Origin: Lanius collurio
Taxonomy: Eukaryota; Chordata; Aves; Passeriformes; Laniidae
Assembly: GCA_020086605.1 (NCBI GenBank)
Contig: JACBWW010000002.1
Span: 26,435,059-26,499,058 of the forward strand
DNA: 64,000 nt
Reading direction: 5' to 3'
Below the pieces are notes generated by a model. That model worked only from the letters and a program-made list of their open reading frames with translations. It was not told the DNA's origin and ran no database searches. Made by a program: the position numbers and the translations under genes. Below are positions 40,090 to 54,420 of this stretch, piece by piece; within the stretch, counting starts at the first letter, position 1, and each line of letters opens with the position of its first letter.

Positions 40090-43000
40090 ATGTATTTGCA
40101 ATTATTTTGTTTAGAAATGCTATTAATTCAAAAAAATGCATTTTTAAAAAACAAATAACGTCAACATAAAACTGAGGCATTTTGAAATAATTTTAAAAAT
40201 CAAAGCTGTCCTGATGAAATATTCATTTCTTGGTGATCCATCACAGTAGATGCTTTAACAAAGTGCATCACGCTATATGAGGTCCAATAGGAAATTGATG
40301 CCATGTTTTAAATGTATGTGAAACAAGTGAGTTTTGTTTCCATTAAGTTTGTAGTGCTATGTATTCAAATTGCAATATTTCTATCTCTGATTAAAAATGA
40401 TACAGTTGTCTGCTAGAGCACTTCAAGAATTTGTGTCATCTAGAGACTTTCACACCCCAATTTCTGAAATGACAGTTCTTTTCATAAAAATGAATTGATT
40501 AAGCCTCTATTTTTCCATCCAAATCAAGTTAAATGAAAGCCTCTTGAGCTTGGAAAACATGGATTGCAAGGGTGCAATACTTTATGCATGTGGGCTAACA
40601 TACACACTAAAAATATATTTACGTAAAATATATAGATTATGTTGTGCTGCATTTTTGCTCGCTTGAACAATTGATGAACATCTTGAACATGATGTTTTGT
40701 GAAATGCACCAAATAAAAACAATCTAAAGCACTAGATTAGAATAATAGATAATTCTTTGGTTAAAATTTCTGGCTCATTATTACCTGCATAAACACTCAT
40801 TCTGTTCACTCACATCACACATTAGCTGTGACCTCTTCTTTTTTCTATTTGGGAAGCAGCCAACTCCTACTCATAAATGTTTCTTTCTGACACAAAAATA
40901 TGAATAAAGCATTGCATATATCATCAAAATTAAAAGTAGTTAATATTTCATTGAACTCTGTTTTCACTCCTTCAGAATTTTTTACATAACTTTTTAGACA
41001 TATGATGCTAACAATAAATTTTGAATACTTCTATTTAAAGGTCACTTTGCCCCACAGGCAGCATATGTACACTATTCTAATATTCACAGCATGTATAAAG
41101 AAACAGCTGAATCTCTTTTTTTTTTGACAACCCATTGTTTCAAGTAAGAAACAGACTTTCCATACAAAATCTCCCACCAAACAAATAAAACACTTCCCCA
41201 GGGATTTTAGGTTATTATAGTTTTTGCACTGACATGAAAATCTCTGTGACTCTCTTTACATTCAAAGCATATAAATCAAGGATTCTTCAGTTCATGAAAA
41301 ATTCAGTAATTGTTTTAAAAAACCATTTTATTTTACTCTATACCAGTAATGGGTACTACAAGAACAGTACCAAATTCCCCATCATATTTATATAGGCTGG
41401 TTCATTACACATGAAAATAGTATCTATCTTTTTCCTTTATTACTTCTTTTTCACTTGTTTTGACTGAAAAAAAAGTACTGCAAATACATCTGTGATTCAA
41501 AAGAAGACGAAAACAGAAGGAAAATACTTTAAATTTGTGAACTTGCCTTTGTGAACACCCTTACTTCATGTTTTAGTGGGCTGTCTGTATTATAACTGCT
41601 AAATTGGATGTGACTCCCAGTGTTTTGCTACCAGCGTAGAGTCTGCTCAGTTAAAAAAGACAACAACTAAACTGGGACAGTTTCCATTCAATGGGAAGGA
41701 CATTGCGATAACAGATTTTCCTGAAACCATCAGAACCAGCCTAGACATGTTTTTCTGTAAGGCTTAGGGATGAAGGACACTGACTTACTTTCCTAGTCCA
41801 TGTGCTACAGGTTGTACCCTTTTCCACAGAGGAGAGCAGCCTAGCACATCTGAACTTCAGCTAGCTTATTTACAACTTTTTGCCAAGGGAATGCTCCCTT
41901 TTTTCACAGGTCTCTACCCACAGCAAAGAAAGGAGTATTTCTTTGAGATGGTGCTGAAGATGTCTTTTGGCAATAGCAGCAGTTAAATGTCTATTATACA
42001 CAATGAGCCTCTAAAATCACAAAGCATCCTATAATTTGGAATGACTGCTGGCATCAGCTTTCAAGTAACTTGAGGGTGAAGCAGTGGGTAACAAAGGTCA
42101 GAGTGAGATTTGCATGAGGGAAGGAAATGCCAGAACTTCTTCCTGTGTCGTTTCTGGACCTAACCACCACAGTACCTCAGCTACCTACATAAGCACTAAC
42201 ATATCCCACCCTGACACCACAATTATTTACCCCACCACCACCAAAATCAACCCATTACTTGAGAGTTCAGCAGTCTGAGGAAGAATTTACTCACCTTTTT
42301 CCACCCCTGAATGTCTACTCACCCTTCTTGTTTAGTTTTACAATGTTACATTTTTTTCCTCACAGCTGTGGTAAAACCCACGGAAGGAAAACGCAGTCTT
42401 AGACATAATACACTGAAGACTTTCAATCATAAGATTTCTTTCTTACATAAATATAGGGGCTAATACATACAATTATATGAAAATTAATCCCCTAATTGAT
42501 GCCAGATCTGTGGTGTTTTTAGTACTACATATGCTCCAGTTGGGTTATTTAAAACTCTCATACACAGGTTTAATATTTGCATAGACTTCCTGAAAATGTT
42601 TAGGCTCTTTCTTTACGACTCAGGGCTCTCTGCTTACTCTTGTCTGAACTATCTTTCTTCTCTGAGTCACCACCTCTCTTATCAGCTTCCAGGTTCTTTC
42701 TTCTTTTATTAGAATTTAGCACTGTATTGATGCTTACAGGTTTTTCTGTAAATTTACCAGTGGCTTTTAAAGTTATAGCCGAAAAGCTTCAACTGGAATA
42801 TAAAACACTTCAATATGCAATCATATGTTGCAATAAACAACATTATTGAAATATTTCAGGGGTTTCCTGATATTTAATGAGATACTCTTAAGAACAGTAG
42901 AAAAACAGGGTTGGTGACATTGCTAGTAGGCTTTGCTTTAAATTTTTAGTAAAATGTGCATAGATTTGTTTAGAAAGGCTTCTGATTCATTGCACTTTTC

Positions 43001-46000
43001 TGTACATGCAGAGTCAGTTCTGAGTGTTTAAGGGACTATGTGGGGATGCATAATAATGGAAACAGCAAGAGCATGTGTAGAGGACTTAAAGCTTGAGCCT
43101 CTTGGGGGTATTAACTTAAAAGAGCTGTGGGCCATACCAGAGAGAGCGCTGTTCTTGCTTTTTCATCCCTGTATTCACTGGGACCAGAGTGAGCATGCTT
43201 GACAGGCATGGAGAAAAATGTCAAAGGGGAGAAAAGCACAGTCATTGAAAGAAAAGTGAGACTTAAGAGTAGACACTGGGATAAATTCAGAATTCAAAAT
43301 ATATAGATAACCTGCCAAGAAACTTCACCCATGTGGTTCTGAAAAGAGACTCCCAGACTGACTTCTGGGAACAAAAGTACCGCTGTCAGCAGAATCAGCA
43401 GTAAAGCTGTGGGCTGTACAACAAGCAAAACATTACACACCTGAGCCACAACAACTGCATGTGCACCAAAGAACAAGGATGACTGTCTCTGTAGCCAGCT
43501 CTATATGCCTGCTCTCAACAAGTAGTTGAACCAAGCTCTCAAGAGTTTCCATTCTAAGAAAAGGTTGAGAATGATTCAAGAGACTTTCCTCTGCGAATAC
43601 GTGATTGTACAAATACTGGAAAGCAGATAGTTAGACATTCTGCACACATCTTAAGACATGATCACATTTGTGTCAGAATGTAGTGCTTCCTTTCATTTTT
43701 GATTTATATCTGTTCTCTTTGAATAGAAATTTCTATGTGAAGACTTCACATTACTTTTCATGCATTCATTTAATGACTATCACACAGAAAAAAAAAGCCC
43801 AAACACTTTTTTTAAATTATCTGTCTTACTGACCTGGAATGTAGTCTGTCCTGCCAGAAAAAATGCCTTTGGTTATAGCTTGAGAATTTACTAATATATA
43901 TTTTGACATGTATTGATGTGTTTAAATCCGTATTTCTGCATCCTCCCTCCAGCTGCACCGTCCACTGTCAGGATGTGCTTTCTAATTTGCTGTTGCTCCT
44001 TAAACCAATAGGAAAGTGATTTTTGAAAACTTTTCAAACACGGGGACACCTGAAATGTACATATTTACCCACATAAACAGGGGAAAGAGGGGAAAAAAGA
44101 AGGATGGAAAGGGAAGTAAGGAAAGAATATCTCTTTTTTTAGGAACTCCATTAGAAATATTTTTCCAGAGCACTTAAAGGCACTAAAGTAAAGATTTCTA
44201 TGCAAACATCATACACCAATGAAACAGTGCCTTGACCCACTCCACTGAGTATGCTGCAATTATCCAAGCCAGTTAGTAAAAAATGAAATTAAAAGGCCAC
44301 AACTGAGTGTTCCAGTAATGATGTTCTTAACAGCTTTTGAGACATACTTAGAGACTTAGTTCCTTTCAAATGTTAATAATAGCACAGACAGCAATGGATT
44401 AATATTTTATTTGTATTTGAAATAAATTATAGCCTATGCTTTCTCAGACATATCTTCTGAGACTAAGTTAAACATTAAAAAAAGTATTAAATTATTCACT
44501 GTTCAAAGTCCACCAGATACATTCAGGACAAATGACCTGTGGAGACTTATTGGGCTAAAATTTACATAAAACACTCAGTCAGATGGTTAAAAACGCAAGA
44601 GCTGAACTTAATGCAGTAGCTACATAAAGTTACCATCCAGAATGTTATACCTTTTGTTCAAAAATTCAGCCATTTAGCAGGAAACTTCTGCCCTTCCTGA
44701 AAAGGTCTTGATATTTCACTCTGCAATGCCACATTAAGTCATTAGGGCTGTTACTTACTACCTCTCATCTATGTGGTTTTACATCAAGTTAAAACCACAC
44801 CCTTTCTGTGGAGTGCAAAATCACAAGGAAACATGAAGGCCAAGAGACAGTAAACAGTACAGCTTGTAGTTCCAGTACAGTAGGGCTCTGCTAGGATTCT
44901 ATGGCCTCAGTGTAACTACTGTGTGATGGCCACAGTTTACTGCTGTGAAACTGTTCTGCCATTTTGGGCCACCTCACAGTTGACTCAGTTCAACACCTTA
45001 CACTCTCTTATTGAACTCTGCCATGTCATTCTCTTGGGGAAACTTCCAGGTTCTGTGGCAGCATCTGATAGGGAAGTGGCTCCCTGGCCGTGTCTCCCCA
45101 CCCTGGGAACCACAGAACAGGTGTTGTTATATGTCACAGAGCTGCTATGCAAACACCTAGGAGCAGTTTCCTTCCAATTTTCTGTGTCTTTTGAACCCCT
45201 CTTCATTTGTGTTTGATCTACAAAAGACATGTTAGAATTAGGAAAGGTGTAGGCACAATCATTTAATAAACACCATTCTGCTTGAAAGCAAATTGGAATG
45301 GACATTTGCAAAAACTGTTTGTGATCAACAAGGTAAGCAAGGGACAGGAAGAGTATTAAATCAAATTGCAGCCACATGCACCAGGTGTCAGATGTGACTT
45401 CAGTTGTTGCTACTGCGAAAACAAGATTGAAATTATTTGTTGAAGGTTGTGTTATGGTGATGGTAGGGCTTTTCTTCATGTCTTGTCATCTCATATGAAG
45501 TGCTTATCAAGTATGTATTAACTTTTATAGCCTCTGTGAAATAAGCAACCTCTGACGAGCTCCTCAGGGAGAGCTCTCTGTTTTTAGCAACCTTTAACAC
45601 AAGAGGCTCATGTGTTGGTACTGTGACAGGCATCTAGAAGAATTAACTACTGTGATTTGCCGTGTGTTCCCACCAAGCAAAGGCAGAAAGCAAAAAGAAG
45701 GTGGAGTTAAGAATGTTTAGCAACTGATCACAATCCTGTTCTGCATTTCACAAAGAGTACCAAAGTGGCAGACTGTGCCAGAACAACTGTCCGCCGCATC
45801 ATGTGTTGAGTTAAAAAGGCCAGAAAATTCTGATGCTACCAGTGACAGAGGATGACTGTGTAATGTAAATCTAAGATGATTTGATTAAAGCCTTCCCAAG
45901 ACACAGCCCAGATGTAAACAATCTGCTTATCTATTTCTCAGTGTCTTAGAGCACATTTTTGCATGCAACACTTGTGCTTAATGCCTGATTTCATTTATGT

Positions 46001-46768
46001 CACTCAGAGGAATGCCAGAAATATTGGGTTTTTTTCTCTCCAAGGACCACTGTAAATTCTGACTCTCATTTATGTTGCCATTAAATCCTATAAGAGCTCT
46101 ACTTTTTCCCTGCAACACAATTAACAATGGAGAAATGAACAAGGGTGACAAAAATAACCATTCTCAGTCTCCCGAATCTTTTGATTCCTTTTCAGCTAAA
46201 TAATTAATAATGCAAAAGCCACACACTTACAAGCCATGGGGTGTTTTGAGACTAACTGATCAACTTTCATATAATATTTATCTTTATTAGAATATTTATT
46301 ATACCAGTAGGTCTTGGGCCCACTTCTTTACTGCACTCATTTCATGACTATTAATGCTAGATACATTAGTATCAGCCTGAACGTTAGATTAACCTCTTGA
46401 AGTTGAACTTGAATAATGTCTCTTTCTTAGTATGCAGATCTAGGAACAGATAACACTAGTCTCACCAGAACTGAAAATGTACTTAGAATACATGCAATCA
46501 GAAGCATCTTCAGTATATGACAGCAGTTATAGCCAAGGCTAATCCCATTCCCCGTCTCAAAACTGAGTGAACTGAGTCCCACTACTTTTACTATTTCTGT
46601 GACATTATAAAATAATATTTCTGACTCAAGTCTGTACACTAAACATGACCTGTATTTGAAATTGATCCCTTGCATGCTTCATACAATAGGAGCACCTTTC
46701 TCAGTTGCTACGAAACAGTTGAAGCCAAGGAAAGGTAACAAACCTCCAAAAGCTTTTTGTCTTGGGAA

Positions 46769-46774
46769 CACTAT
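46769..46774. repeat. Target-site duplication, left copy (short LTR)
   Basis: CACTAT lies immediately before the TG end of the 287-bp LTR and matches CACCAT (47,062-47,067) at five of six bases. A 6-bp duplication is typical of ERVK/betaretrovirus-like and alpharetrovirus-like integration. Confidence 0.6.
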
Positions 46775-47061
46775 TGTGGAGGTGCCTTCCCCTGAAATCC
46801 TGGGGGGAGGGACCCTGCAGGGTATGGGTCTGTCCCTGTCCCCATGTCACGTGTGCCCCATACCTGTTCCTGATTAGGTGGTTTGGGTGCCCGGGGCCCG
46901 GAAAAAGAAGATGGTCCCATGACTGGAGGCTGCCTGGGAACTGCAGCCATGTGGCTGGAGGAATAAATAATCCCTGAACATCTACAGAAATATCGCTTCA
47001 TCTTTCCTTCCAAGTCCATCTCTGTCTTATACTTGTTGTAAGGATTCCCCGCATTACAACA
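46775..47061 (+). mobile_element. Short solo LTR, ERVK-like, 287 bp
   Basis: The element starts TGTGGAGG and ends CATTACAACA, so it has TGT...ACA ends. CACTAT before and CACCAT after form a 6-bp target duplication with one mismatch. It contains AATAAA at 46,962-46,967, about 95 bp before the 3' end, the usual place in an R-U5 region on the plus strand. The U3-like part is strongly GC-rich, in contrast to the AT-rich flanks. No primer-binding site, coding sequence or partner LTR adjoins it, so it is a solo LTR. Six-base duplications and the short length favour an ERVK-like family. The family name is not assigned, and a truncated member of another class is possible. A minus-strand open frame of 98 codons across it is incidental. 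Confidence 0.72.
46962..46967 (+). promoter_or_regulatory. Polyadenylation signal in the short LTR
   Basis: AATAAA within GAGGAATAAATAATCC lies about 95 bp before the LTR end. It fixes the plus orientation of the LTR. Present activity is unknown. Confidence 0.6.
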
Positions 47062-47067
47062 CACCAT
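47062..47067. repeat. Target-site duplication, right copy (short LTR)
   Basis: CACCAT directly follows the CA end of the LTR and pairs with CACTAT on the left side with one mismatch. Confidence 0.6.
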
Positions 47068-48210
47068 CTCTATTAAGCTTGTTCAGGTTCTAAAAGATAC
47101 ATAATAGCACACTTCTCATAACAGAACACTGGTTTAGCACTGTTATGCACATAACAGCTACATAAAAATGATGTATGCTTCTTCTGCTCTATCTCTGGAG
47201 CAGGACTTGCCCTTGGAAATACGCCTAGACCGCTTACCAGAAGTTACATGTTGCATCACACTATTTACTGCCCTTTTTCAATATGTGTGCATGTATTGAT
47301 GTGCTTGTCACACACAGATCCATATTTTCTCTCAGACTGAAAGACAGACAAAGGGCCTCAAGTATCCAAAAGTTTGTCTGGTTTTGTTTGTTTTCCCAGA
47401 GATGACACTTGAGCCACTTCAAATCCATAGCAGCAGCAAGCTTTCATAGAAATTATAGGAAAACTGGGACCTGTCAAAATGCCATGTCACTTGAGCACTT
47501 CAGAAATGTGATATCCTAGTCATCTGAGCAACCCTGACCCTTGAGAGCAATCTGAAATTTTCAGAGGACAGGTGCCTAAAAACCTTTCAACAACTGTGAC
47601 AGCAGAGCCTTTGTAGTCGTGATGGTCAAAGGCTATGAACAAAGCAGGGGGGTTGTGCAGGTAATACCTTCTATTATTCCAAAACAGAAGGAGGTCCTTC
47701 AAACAGTTTCTTTTTACCTTTCAGACAGGGTGACAGTGGTCTAGGAAAATGGCCTTGCCTAAGTACATTAAGTCCTTACTTCAGTAACAAAGTGGAACAG
47801 CAACTTCAGTGCAGCTTCTGAGCTTCACTCACCCATTCACCCACCACAGCCAATACTGGATGCTTCCAGCAGAACAGTTCTTACATCTCATCTGATGCAT
47901 GGTATTATGCATCGTGTAACTAGCTAAATAACAATGACATGGAGCTTAAATGAAATTTTAATGACAGCATGTTTCCATCTTTGTGTTGCCTTCTCTGCAT
48001 GTTCAAATAAAAATGATAGTTATAAAAATTTACAGAGCTTTAAGTGATATGAAGGTGCTAAAAAATACTTTTGTGAATTTAAGCTTGAAACGGTAAAAAT
48101 AGGTGCTTATGTCAGCTCTTTAAAATTCTGCCAAGGATAATACATGGTCTAAGGACGCAGAATAACATATGCACCTTAAGACCTTCCCCAAATTAATCAA
48201 ATTAAAAAAA

Positions 48211-48225
48211 ATATATATATATATA
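48211..48225. repeat. (AT)n microsatellite
   Basis: About seven AT units follow a 7-A run. This is a simple repeat. Confidence 0.85.
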
Positions 48226-51200
48226 ATTTTTAACATTATGGAGTAAAAATAAGCCAAATAAGTGATGTTACTTCAGAGGAAATTATTATGAGAGGAAAAA
48301 AATAAATTTTCCAGTTGCTCCCTAGTAGATAGCCACTACTTTCCCATCATCAATACATACATAAACACCTGGTATTGTATTGAAACAAGACCAGATATGT
48401 TAAACTTTCTATAACTGCTTTGAAATCTTTTCTCCCACCTGAAAGTAGCAATTTTGTGCTCACTGTTTAAATTCCTAAATGTGATTTATAAACATTTCAT
48501 ATTATTCTAATCTGTCCCTACAGTGTTTCAGTAATGACAAGCACACACAGAAATCTTAATGAAGCGCTCACTACAAACTGTAAACACAGAGGGTGCCAAG
48601 GTGTCATGTACAGTACTGATAGAGGTTAATACCTTCCACAGTCATTAGGTTTGGGCTTGGAGATGTTTGCACAGTAGTCAATTCAGATAAAATTCAATTG
48701 TATGCTCAGAGCCCATGAAAACCTCATGCATCATTGAATCTCTCAGTTACACCTGGGTCTTAAATGGATAAAATTCATCTCTGGGTACATCCTTAATGTG
48801 TTGCTCCCACCACTGTGGGTTGCTTGGGGACATAGGATGGTGTATATTCCCATACACAATCACTGCAGAGGGAATTATCAACTCTCTTAAGTCATACTGA
48901 AGAAGCATACACCTGAAGTGCTGAAGCAGAAGAAAGCTGAGGGCACATCTGTACTTTGGTGACACCTGATAATTCTGAGTAAACAAGGCTGGAAGTGGGG
49001 CTGTTGTGGCAACCAAGCCCATCAGTGACAGACACTGATACATGGACACAGAGTTGCAAGAACCACACTACAACCAGGTAAACCAGACAACATTTTAACT
49101 TCAAGATAAAATGATAACTTTTTGAAAGAAAATTCGTATGGTATAAATTTTAAAAGAAAAAAAAAAAAGAATCAGTGAGATGCTTTCAGGTCATTTTTTA
49201 GGTCAGGATGATGAAAAATGCAAAAAGTACCAAGATGAGGACCTTCTGGAGGCAGTGTCAAATTCCCATGCAGTAGCACCTTTTATTGTTATCAAATCAC
49301 CTAGATGTTATGAGTGCACTGTGACAGTTAATATGATATTTAATTACATTTCCTTTCTTTGTGTCATCTGGTATACCAGTTCACTGGTTATATTCCCATA
49401 AGATAAATGGCATATGTTCCTCTCTTAGCAAATGATAAGGTAGTCACAGTTTTACAGCCTCTCCTTAGAATTCTGCCACCTGGTAGAATTACAGAAGTTA
49501 TATTCACTAATCTGAAAAACAGCATACAAGATAAGAACACCTACACCTTTTAGTTTTCATTTTCTTATTCTTAATAACATTTTTTAAATAATAGCTGTCC
49601 ATTTTTCAGGCTATTTGCACAGCTTCTGCCTGCAAAATTGTCAGTTGTTCCGAGAAGGACAGATTATAGCTTGTCAAAAAGCCTGAAATTGAGCCAGTGA
49701 CAGCCTGAAACCTATTCCAGATTCTGAAAACATATTGCAACACCTCTACATTTTTCTTAGGCAGCTGGTTACCAAAATCTTAGCTGCAGTGCAGGTATGA
49801 AAATGATAGAGATTGAATTAGAAAGATGTTTAGAGGATGCATTCATTTCACAAGACTGGATGCCTGACTGAGAAAGAAGGCATTTTTTTTATCCTTAGGA
49901 CAGCATTGGTTTCATATGCAGTCAGACGAGTTTTATATTCATGTATAGCTCTTCAATCCACTCCTCTCCTTTCCCTTTGTCACCTGCAGGTAGCAATCAT
50001 GCCTTTTTGATAGTTAAAGTAAGTGGCTAAAAAGGTTGAATGGCTTTTTATAAGCCAACAGCATACTGAAAACAGCTGGGCTACCTACAAAAGATAAAAT
50101 CAGATCAATGCTGAAAATGGCAATAATTTCCACAGAGAATAAAATTTAGTAAGGAATTAACTGTATATATTACTTGGCCCAGAGACTCCTCCAAATTGAC
50201 GCAATGTGCATGAAAGAACTTAAGAAATAAGTGCTTGGGATACCTTCCAAGGATATTTCTAGGAGATTGCTGCCTGAATTTGAGCACCTTTTACCCTGCA
50301 CCCTACCCTCAGTCTTGCCATCTAAACACCCAGGGCCCAGTTTAACATGACCACATGCCTCGCACAGCCTTTAACATGCACAGAAAATTGGCTCCTGCCC
50401 TGAGCTGAGAGACTTCTGTGTGCATCTTGTTGTTCAGATGTGACTGCAAAAGGTAGAAAGCCATGACTTCATGGACCCTAAATATTAAACACGCTGCTGC
50501 TGTTCCACACTTCCCAAATCTGCAGTCTGTCCCAGTATAGCTATATTGTTTTCTCCTTCTACCTCTACAAGCTCCTATTTATAGCACAATCACCTGCTCC
50601 ATTTGAGTGCAGTATGAGTCCTTGGCTTGGAACCTTGGAAATACTGTCCTTTCATGATGAGATATACTTTTATACAGCTTTACATGCTATCTCCTTTATC
50701 CGTCTGGCCTCGGACAATAAGTCACAGTGCCAAAATTTCAAACAAGTTTACAGGGTGGCCTCTAAAACTTTATGACTGCTCACTTCATTTGCAGCAGTTT
50801 CCAAAAGGCACAGGCCATCCTTCCCAAAGCTAACAGGTAGAACAGTTTTCTTCTGTTTTTCTGATCATGAGGCAAGACATGAAATTATTACAGCAGGTTA
50901 AAGGGGAGGAGAGGATTGAATTCTTTTAGATAGGTTTATAGAGGACACTGATCAAGTTAATTTAAACAGTTGGCAAAAAGCCTTCTGCAGTTTTATCCAT
51001 GATGTATTCTCAGATTATTATAGGACCAGATGGGCTTTGTCCTGTAAGTAATTGTATATTCTCTGGAGTGGACAGGGGGGCATTGAACCATCTGTTTTGT
51101 TGTTGCTCCAAAAAGTGTCTCATTGCTGTCTGTATCTGCTGTTTCCCTACTTGACTCCCCTAGGCCTACTTTACATCAGCTTGCTCAGGCACAAGATGCC

Positions 51201-53929
51201 CTCTTGTTTTAAGCAAGAAGGAGAATTGCATTTGCCATCCCAGCCTGCCATGCTATGCCAGTAGTTTTCCCATCTTCACGGTTTGCTGCTTTTCCTTTCT
51301 TGTTTTACCTTCTGAAAATGTATTGGAATGGACAATAGATTTACAGGTCTTTTAGCATTCTAGTGGTACCACTCAAAGCTGCCAGGAGTTAAATTTGTAA
51401 ATAATAATGCCTTGCTCTCACCAGGCATTTTTCAACAGAAGAATACAAAGCTTTTCTCACAGAGGTAAACATCACCATAGTTATCCCACAACTGATGAAA
51501 TTCAGGGACACAAGAAAACTGTCAAGAATCATAGCCTAAAACCAGGAAATTCAGAGATACTCAGAAGAGGATCAAACAAGACAGTATGGATAAGGTATTC
51601 ACAAATCTATATACACATTCCCTAGAAGATTACACATGAATGAAAGAAATATAGGAAATAAGCAGGAGTTAAAATTTCTTGCATGTGACCAAAACTGGGA
51701 TTTAGTTGCTGTACAAGACAGTGGTATAATTCATATGACTGACCTACAAATAGTTTTTATTAATATAAAAAGATATGTATCTTTGCCAGAAAGGACATAC
51801 TGTAAAACAAATAACAACATTAACCATACACTTACTATATTGGGATGAGACTTGTTGAACCCTCTGGGTTGTGTTTAAATACCCAATGTATTTGTAAGAG
51901 TTAAAGTCTATCACCAAAGCCTTTTAACACTGAATCAATACCAAGTTATCTAATGACTCTTTCAGTGTCATGTGAACATTATATTTCACAGAGTCTCCTC
52001 ATATTCTTTATGTATTTCCTTAAATATATGTAAATAATTGCAAACAGGACCTAATGCAGAAGAAAAACTGCAACCATGACTTTATAAATGACCCTCTATC
52101 TGCCAAAGAATTCCTCAGAAGTATAGAACCAGTTCCAAAGGATCAAGTGAAAAATCCACACTCAATCCACCAGTTAGACACTCCAGTTGAGTGAAAGATC
52201 TAACCAGTATAATCCAGTGGGATTTGTTTATTTTTAGCATAAAGCATTTTCCCTGAGCAGGTATGCAAAATATTTCTGAATCTAGTTGTTCTTCATTACG
52301 AAAAAACAATTTTGAACCTCCTCAGTTAATCAAAGATGAAGAGCTTTATCATTATCTGGAGAATTACACCCTTCATTGCTCTCATCATTGTTGAGATACC
52401 CCAGCACAAATCTCTGTATCACTATGAATAAGCTACATATTCTTGAAAGACTCAGAAATGCAGAGGCAATTTTTTGTTGTTAAAATCTGTGAAATTAACT
52501 AATTTAAATTCCATATGGGCCACTGATTCAGGTAACATAAATACAGGGGTTTTTTATATTTAAATACTTTTGTTGAACATCAGCTCAATTAAAAACAAGC
52601 TCTACATTAAAGATATTTTTCTGAAGGATATGGGGCTTGAATTTTTCATGTCTTTTTGAAACTAATTTGAGATTTGTGATTAATTTTCTCATTTTTATCA
52701 TTTTACCCTTTAACAGAAATCTTAGGGAAGCACAGTGCTATTTCTCAGCTTTTCCTTGTGTCTTGGTGTCATTAATCACTATGTGTATAAATATTCTTGT
52801 TTATGTTAGCCTACAGTCTATTCATTTACCTCAGAGAAAATAAAATCAAGCAACCATTTGGCTCACACCACTCACCACAATGTCCCCAGAACAGCACAAG
52901 CACATCCATGACAGCAGATAAGGATGTAAGCTGGGTATCAGAGTTGTACATAAGTCCCAGGCCATAATTGACATGAGCCTTCTGTTCACTCTGATTTCAT
53001 CCATAATCATTCGGCACGTAATTTATGATCCTGTTTATTACCCTGTCTCAATGTTTGGGGAACAGGGGTCATTAGTACATATCTCAAAGTTTCCAATTTT
53101 AGATTAAATCTCAGCATCTTTCAGGGAAAGAGCTTTTAATTATGTGACTGAAAAATCTTGTAATTCCTTTTTCCAAAGTAACTTCCAGAGGTTTTTTCTC
53201 CCTCACTAGCAGTTCTCAACTTGTCAGAACTTAAAACTTCACTGGTACCTTATGAATTTCTAAATTGCCGTAAGGTCATCTTTTTTACTAACCTTATGAA
53301 AAGTTGCATCTCTCTTCTTTCCTCATACATCAAGTACATTTATATTGCTAGTGGTTTATACTTTATTCAGGTAGAGTGTTCTTCAGCTTTTCAAATATTA
53401 CAGAATTTGATACACTATAAGCATGAGGGAAAGAACCAAATACAAAAAAAGAACCCAAAATTCACACTTATCTTTCTGGTACAATGCTGGAATACTCTAC
53501 TTTTTCCAGCTGCATTAGACATATGCTAATATGTAAATACACTGCAGGGAATTATTCAAACCACCTTTTTCTTAAAATTATACTTCTTTTAAGGTTGCTA
53601 GGGTTTTAATTATATCCATCTTACTCAGTTCATTTTTCTTTACAGCTATTCTCAGGACAACAGAACTCACTTCAAGATTGCCACCTTCTTGAATATATGC
53701 AACAGACAGCAGATTGCCATGGACTGAAAAACTGATTTTACACAAGCATGGAAAACATTAGGTCCAAGTCCCAGTGGGAATTGGGTTTATTGATGCATGG
53801 CAAAGCTGCAAATATTTCTTCAAAGATATGATTGCTCTGAGATGTGATGAGAAATAAGTGTTCAGCTAGCATGTGACAGTCAAGTGAAACTCAATAAACC
53901 AGAGGATAACACTTCCTTTGCAGCAGGCG

Positions 53930-54420
53930 AGCCAAAGTAATAAGAAAGGAAGACCTAATGGCACAGTTGTCAACAGCCTGGTGCATCCCTTAATATTGAC
54001 CAGGAGAGGGATGAACGTGCACCCTCAATGCATGGCACTCATCCAGCCACTGACCAGTGAGACACAAGGCCTAAGACGACTCAAATTCCCCATGGCCATA
54101 GAGAGAGGTCTGGAAGTAAAGGGGAGATGTGGGTGTTGTCAGTTGCAGGCTGAGCTGGTACCAGCAGTGTGGCCCACACAGAGGCCATCAGACCTGGCAT
54201 TATCCTGCACAGTTTTACCTCATGCAACATTCTCAGGAAAAGGAGAACCACTGGGAAACTGCATGCACATTTCTCAACCATAGTGCAAGAATGTCTCCCA
54301 AGAAAGGGCACAAAAACAGACCTAGCCCAGAAGCAGGAGCACAGCTTGTTTACATCTAAGGCAGATGCTACCTCAGGACACACTGACGTAGCAGGCAGCA
54401 TTACTTCACATTACCTGCTG
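53930..54420. other. GC-richer block, unidentified
   Basis: This block of about 490 bp stands out in base composition, and long open frames overlap in it on both strands. It lies shortly upstream of a CR1 3' end, but I cannot match it to the CR1 body and see a non-CR1 gap of about 180 bp between them. An old repeat of unknown type is possible. Confidence 0.3.

Larger units (their letters stand above)
30910..46774. other. Gene-less AT-rich unique DNA
   Basis: No recognised gene or transposon lies in this long stretch. Features worth naming are the exon-like segment at 31,504-31,802 and a CA-rich patch at 33,795-33,818. There is also a GC-richer block at 36,600-37,260, an exact 11-bp tandem duplication at 37,961-37,982 and a 23-bp tandem duplication at 40,044-40,089. 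A minus-strand open frame of 164 codons (44,985-45,479) is the longest here. It has no recognisable domain, and I regard it as chance. Confidence 0.62.

Noticed and set aside
44985..45479. 164-codon minus-strand open frame
   Set aside because: It has no known domain and no splice or start context, and a different frame is open on the plus strand over part of it. This is expected by chance in 64 kb.
46771..47067. 98-codon minus-strand open frame
   Set aside because: It covers the 287-bp LTR antisense to its orientation and is incidental.
51520..51545. AAGAATCATAG, like the end of a minus-strand CR1
   Set aside because: Only about ten bases match and no CR1 3' landmarks follow.
52680..52760. 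Acceptor-like pyrimidine tract ending CAG at 52,716
   Set aside because: No open frame with a donor follows. Such tracts are common in T-rich DNA.
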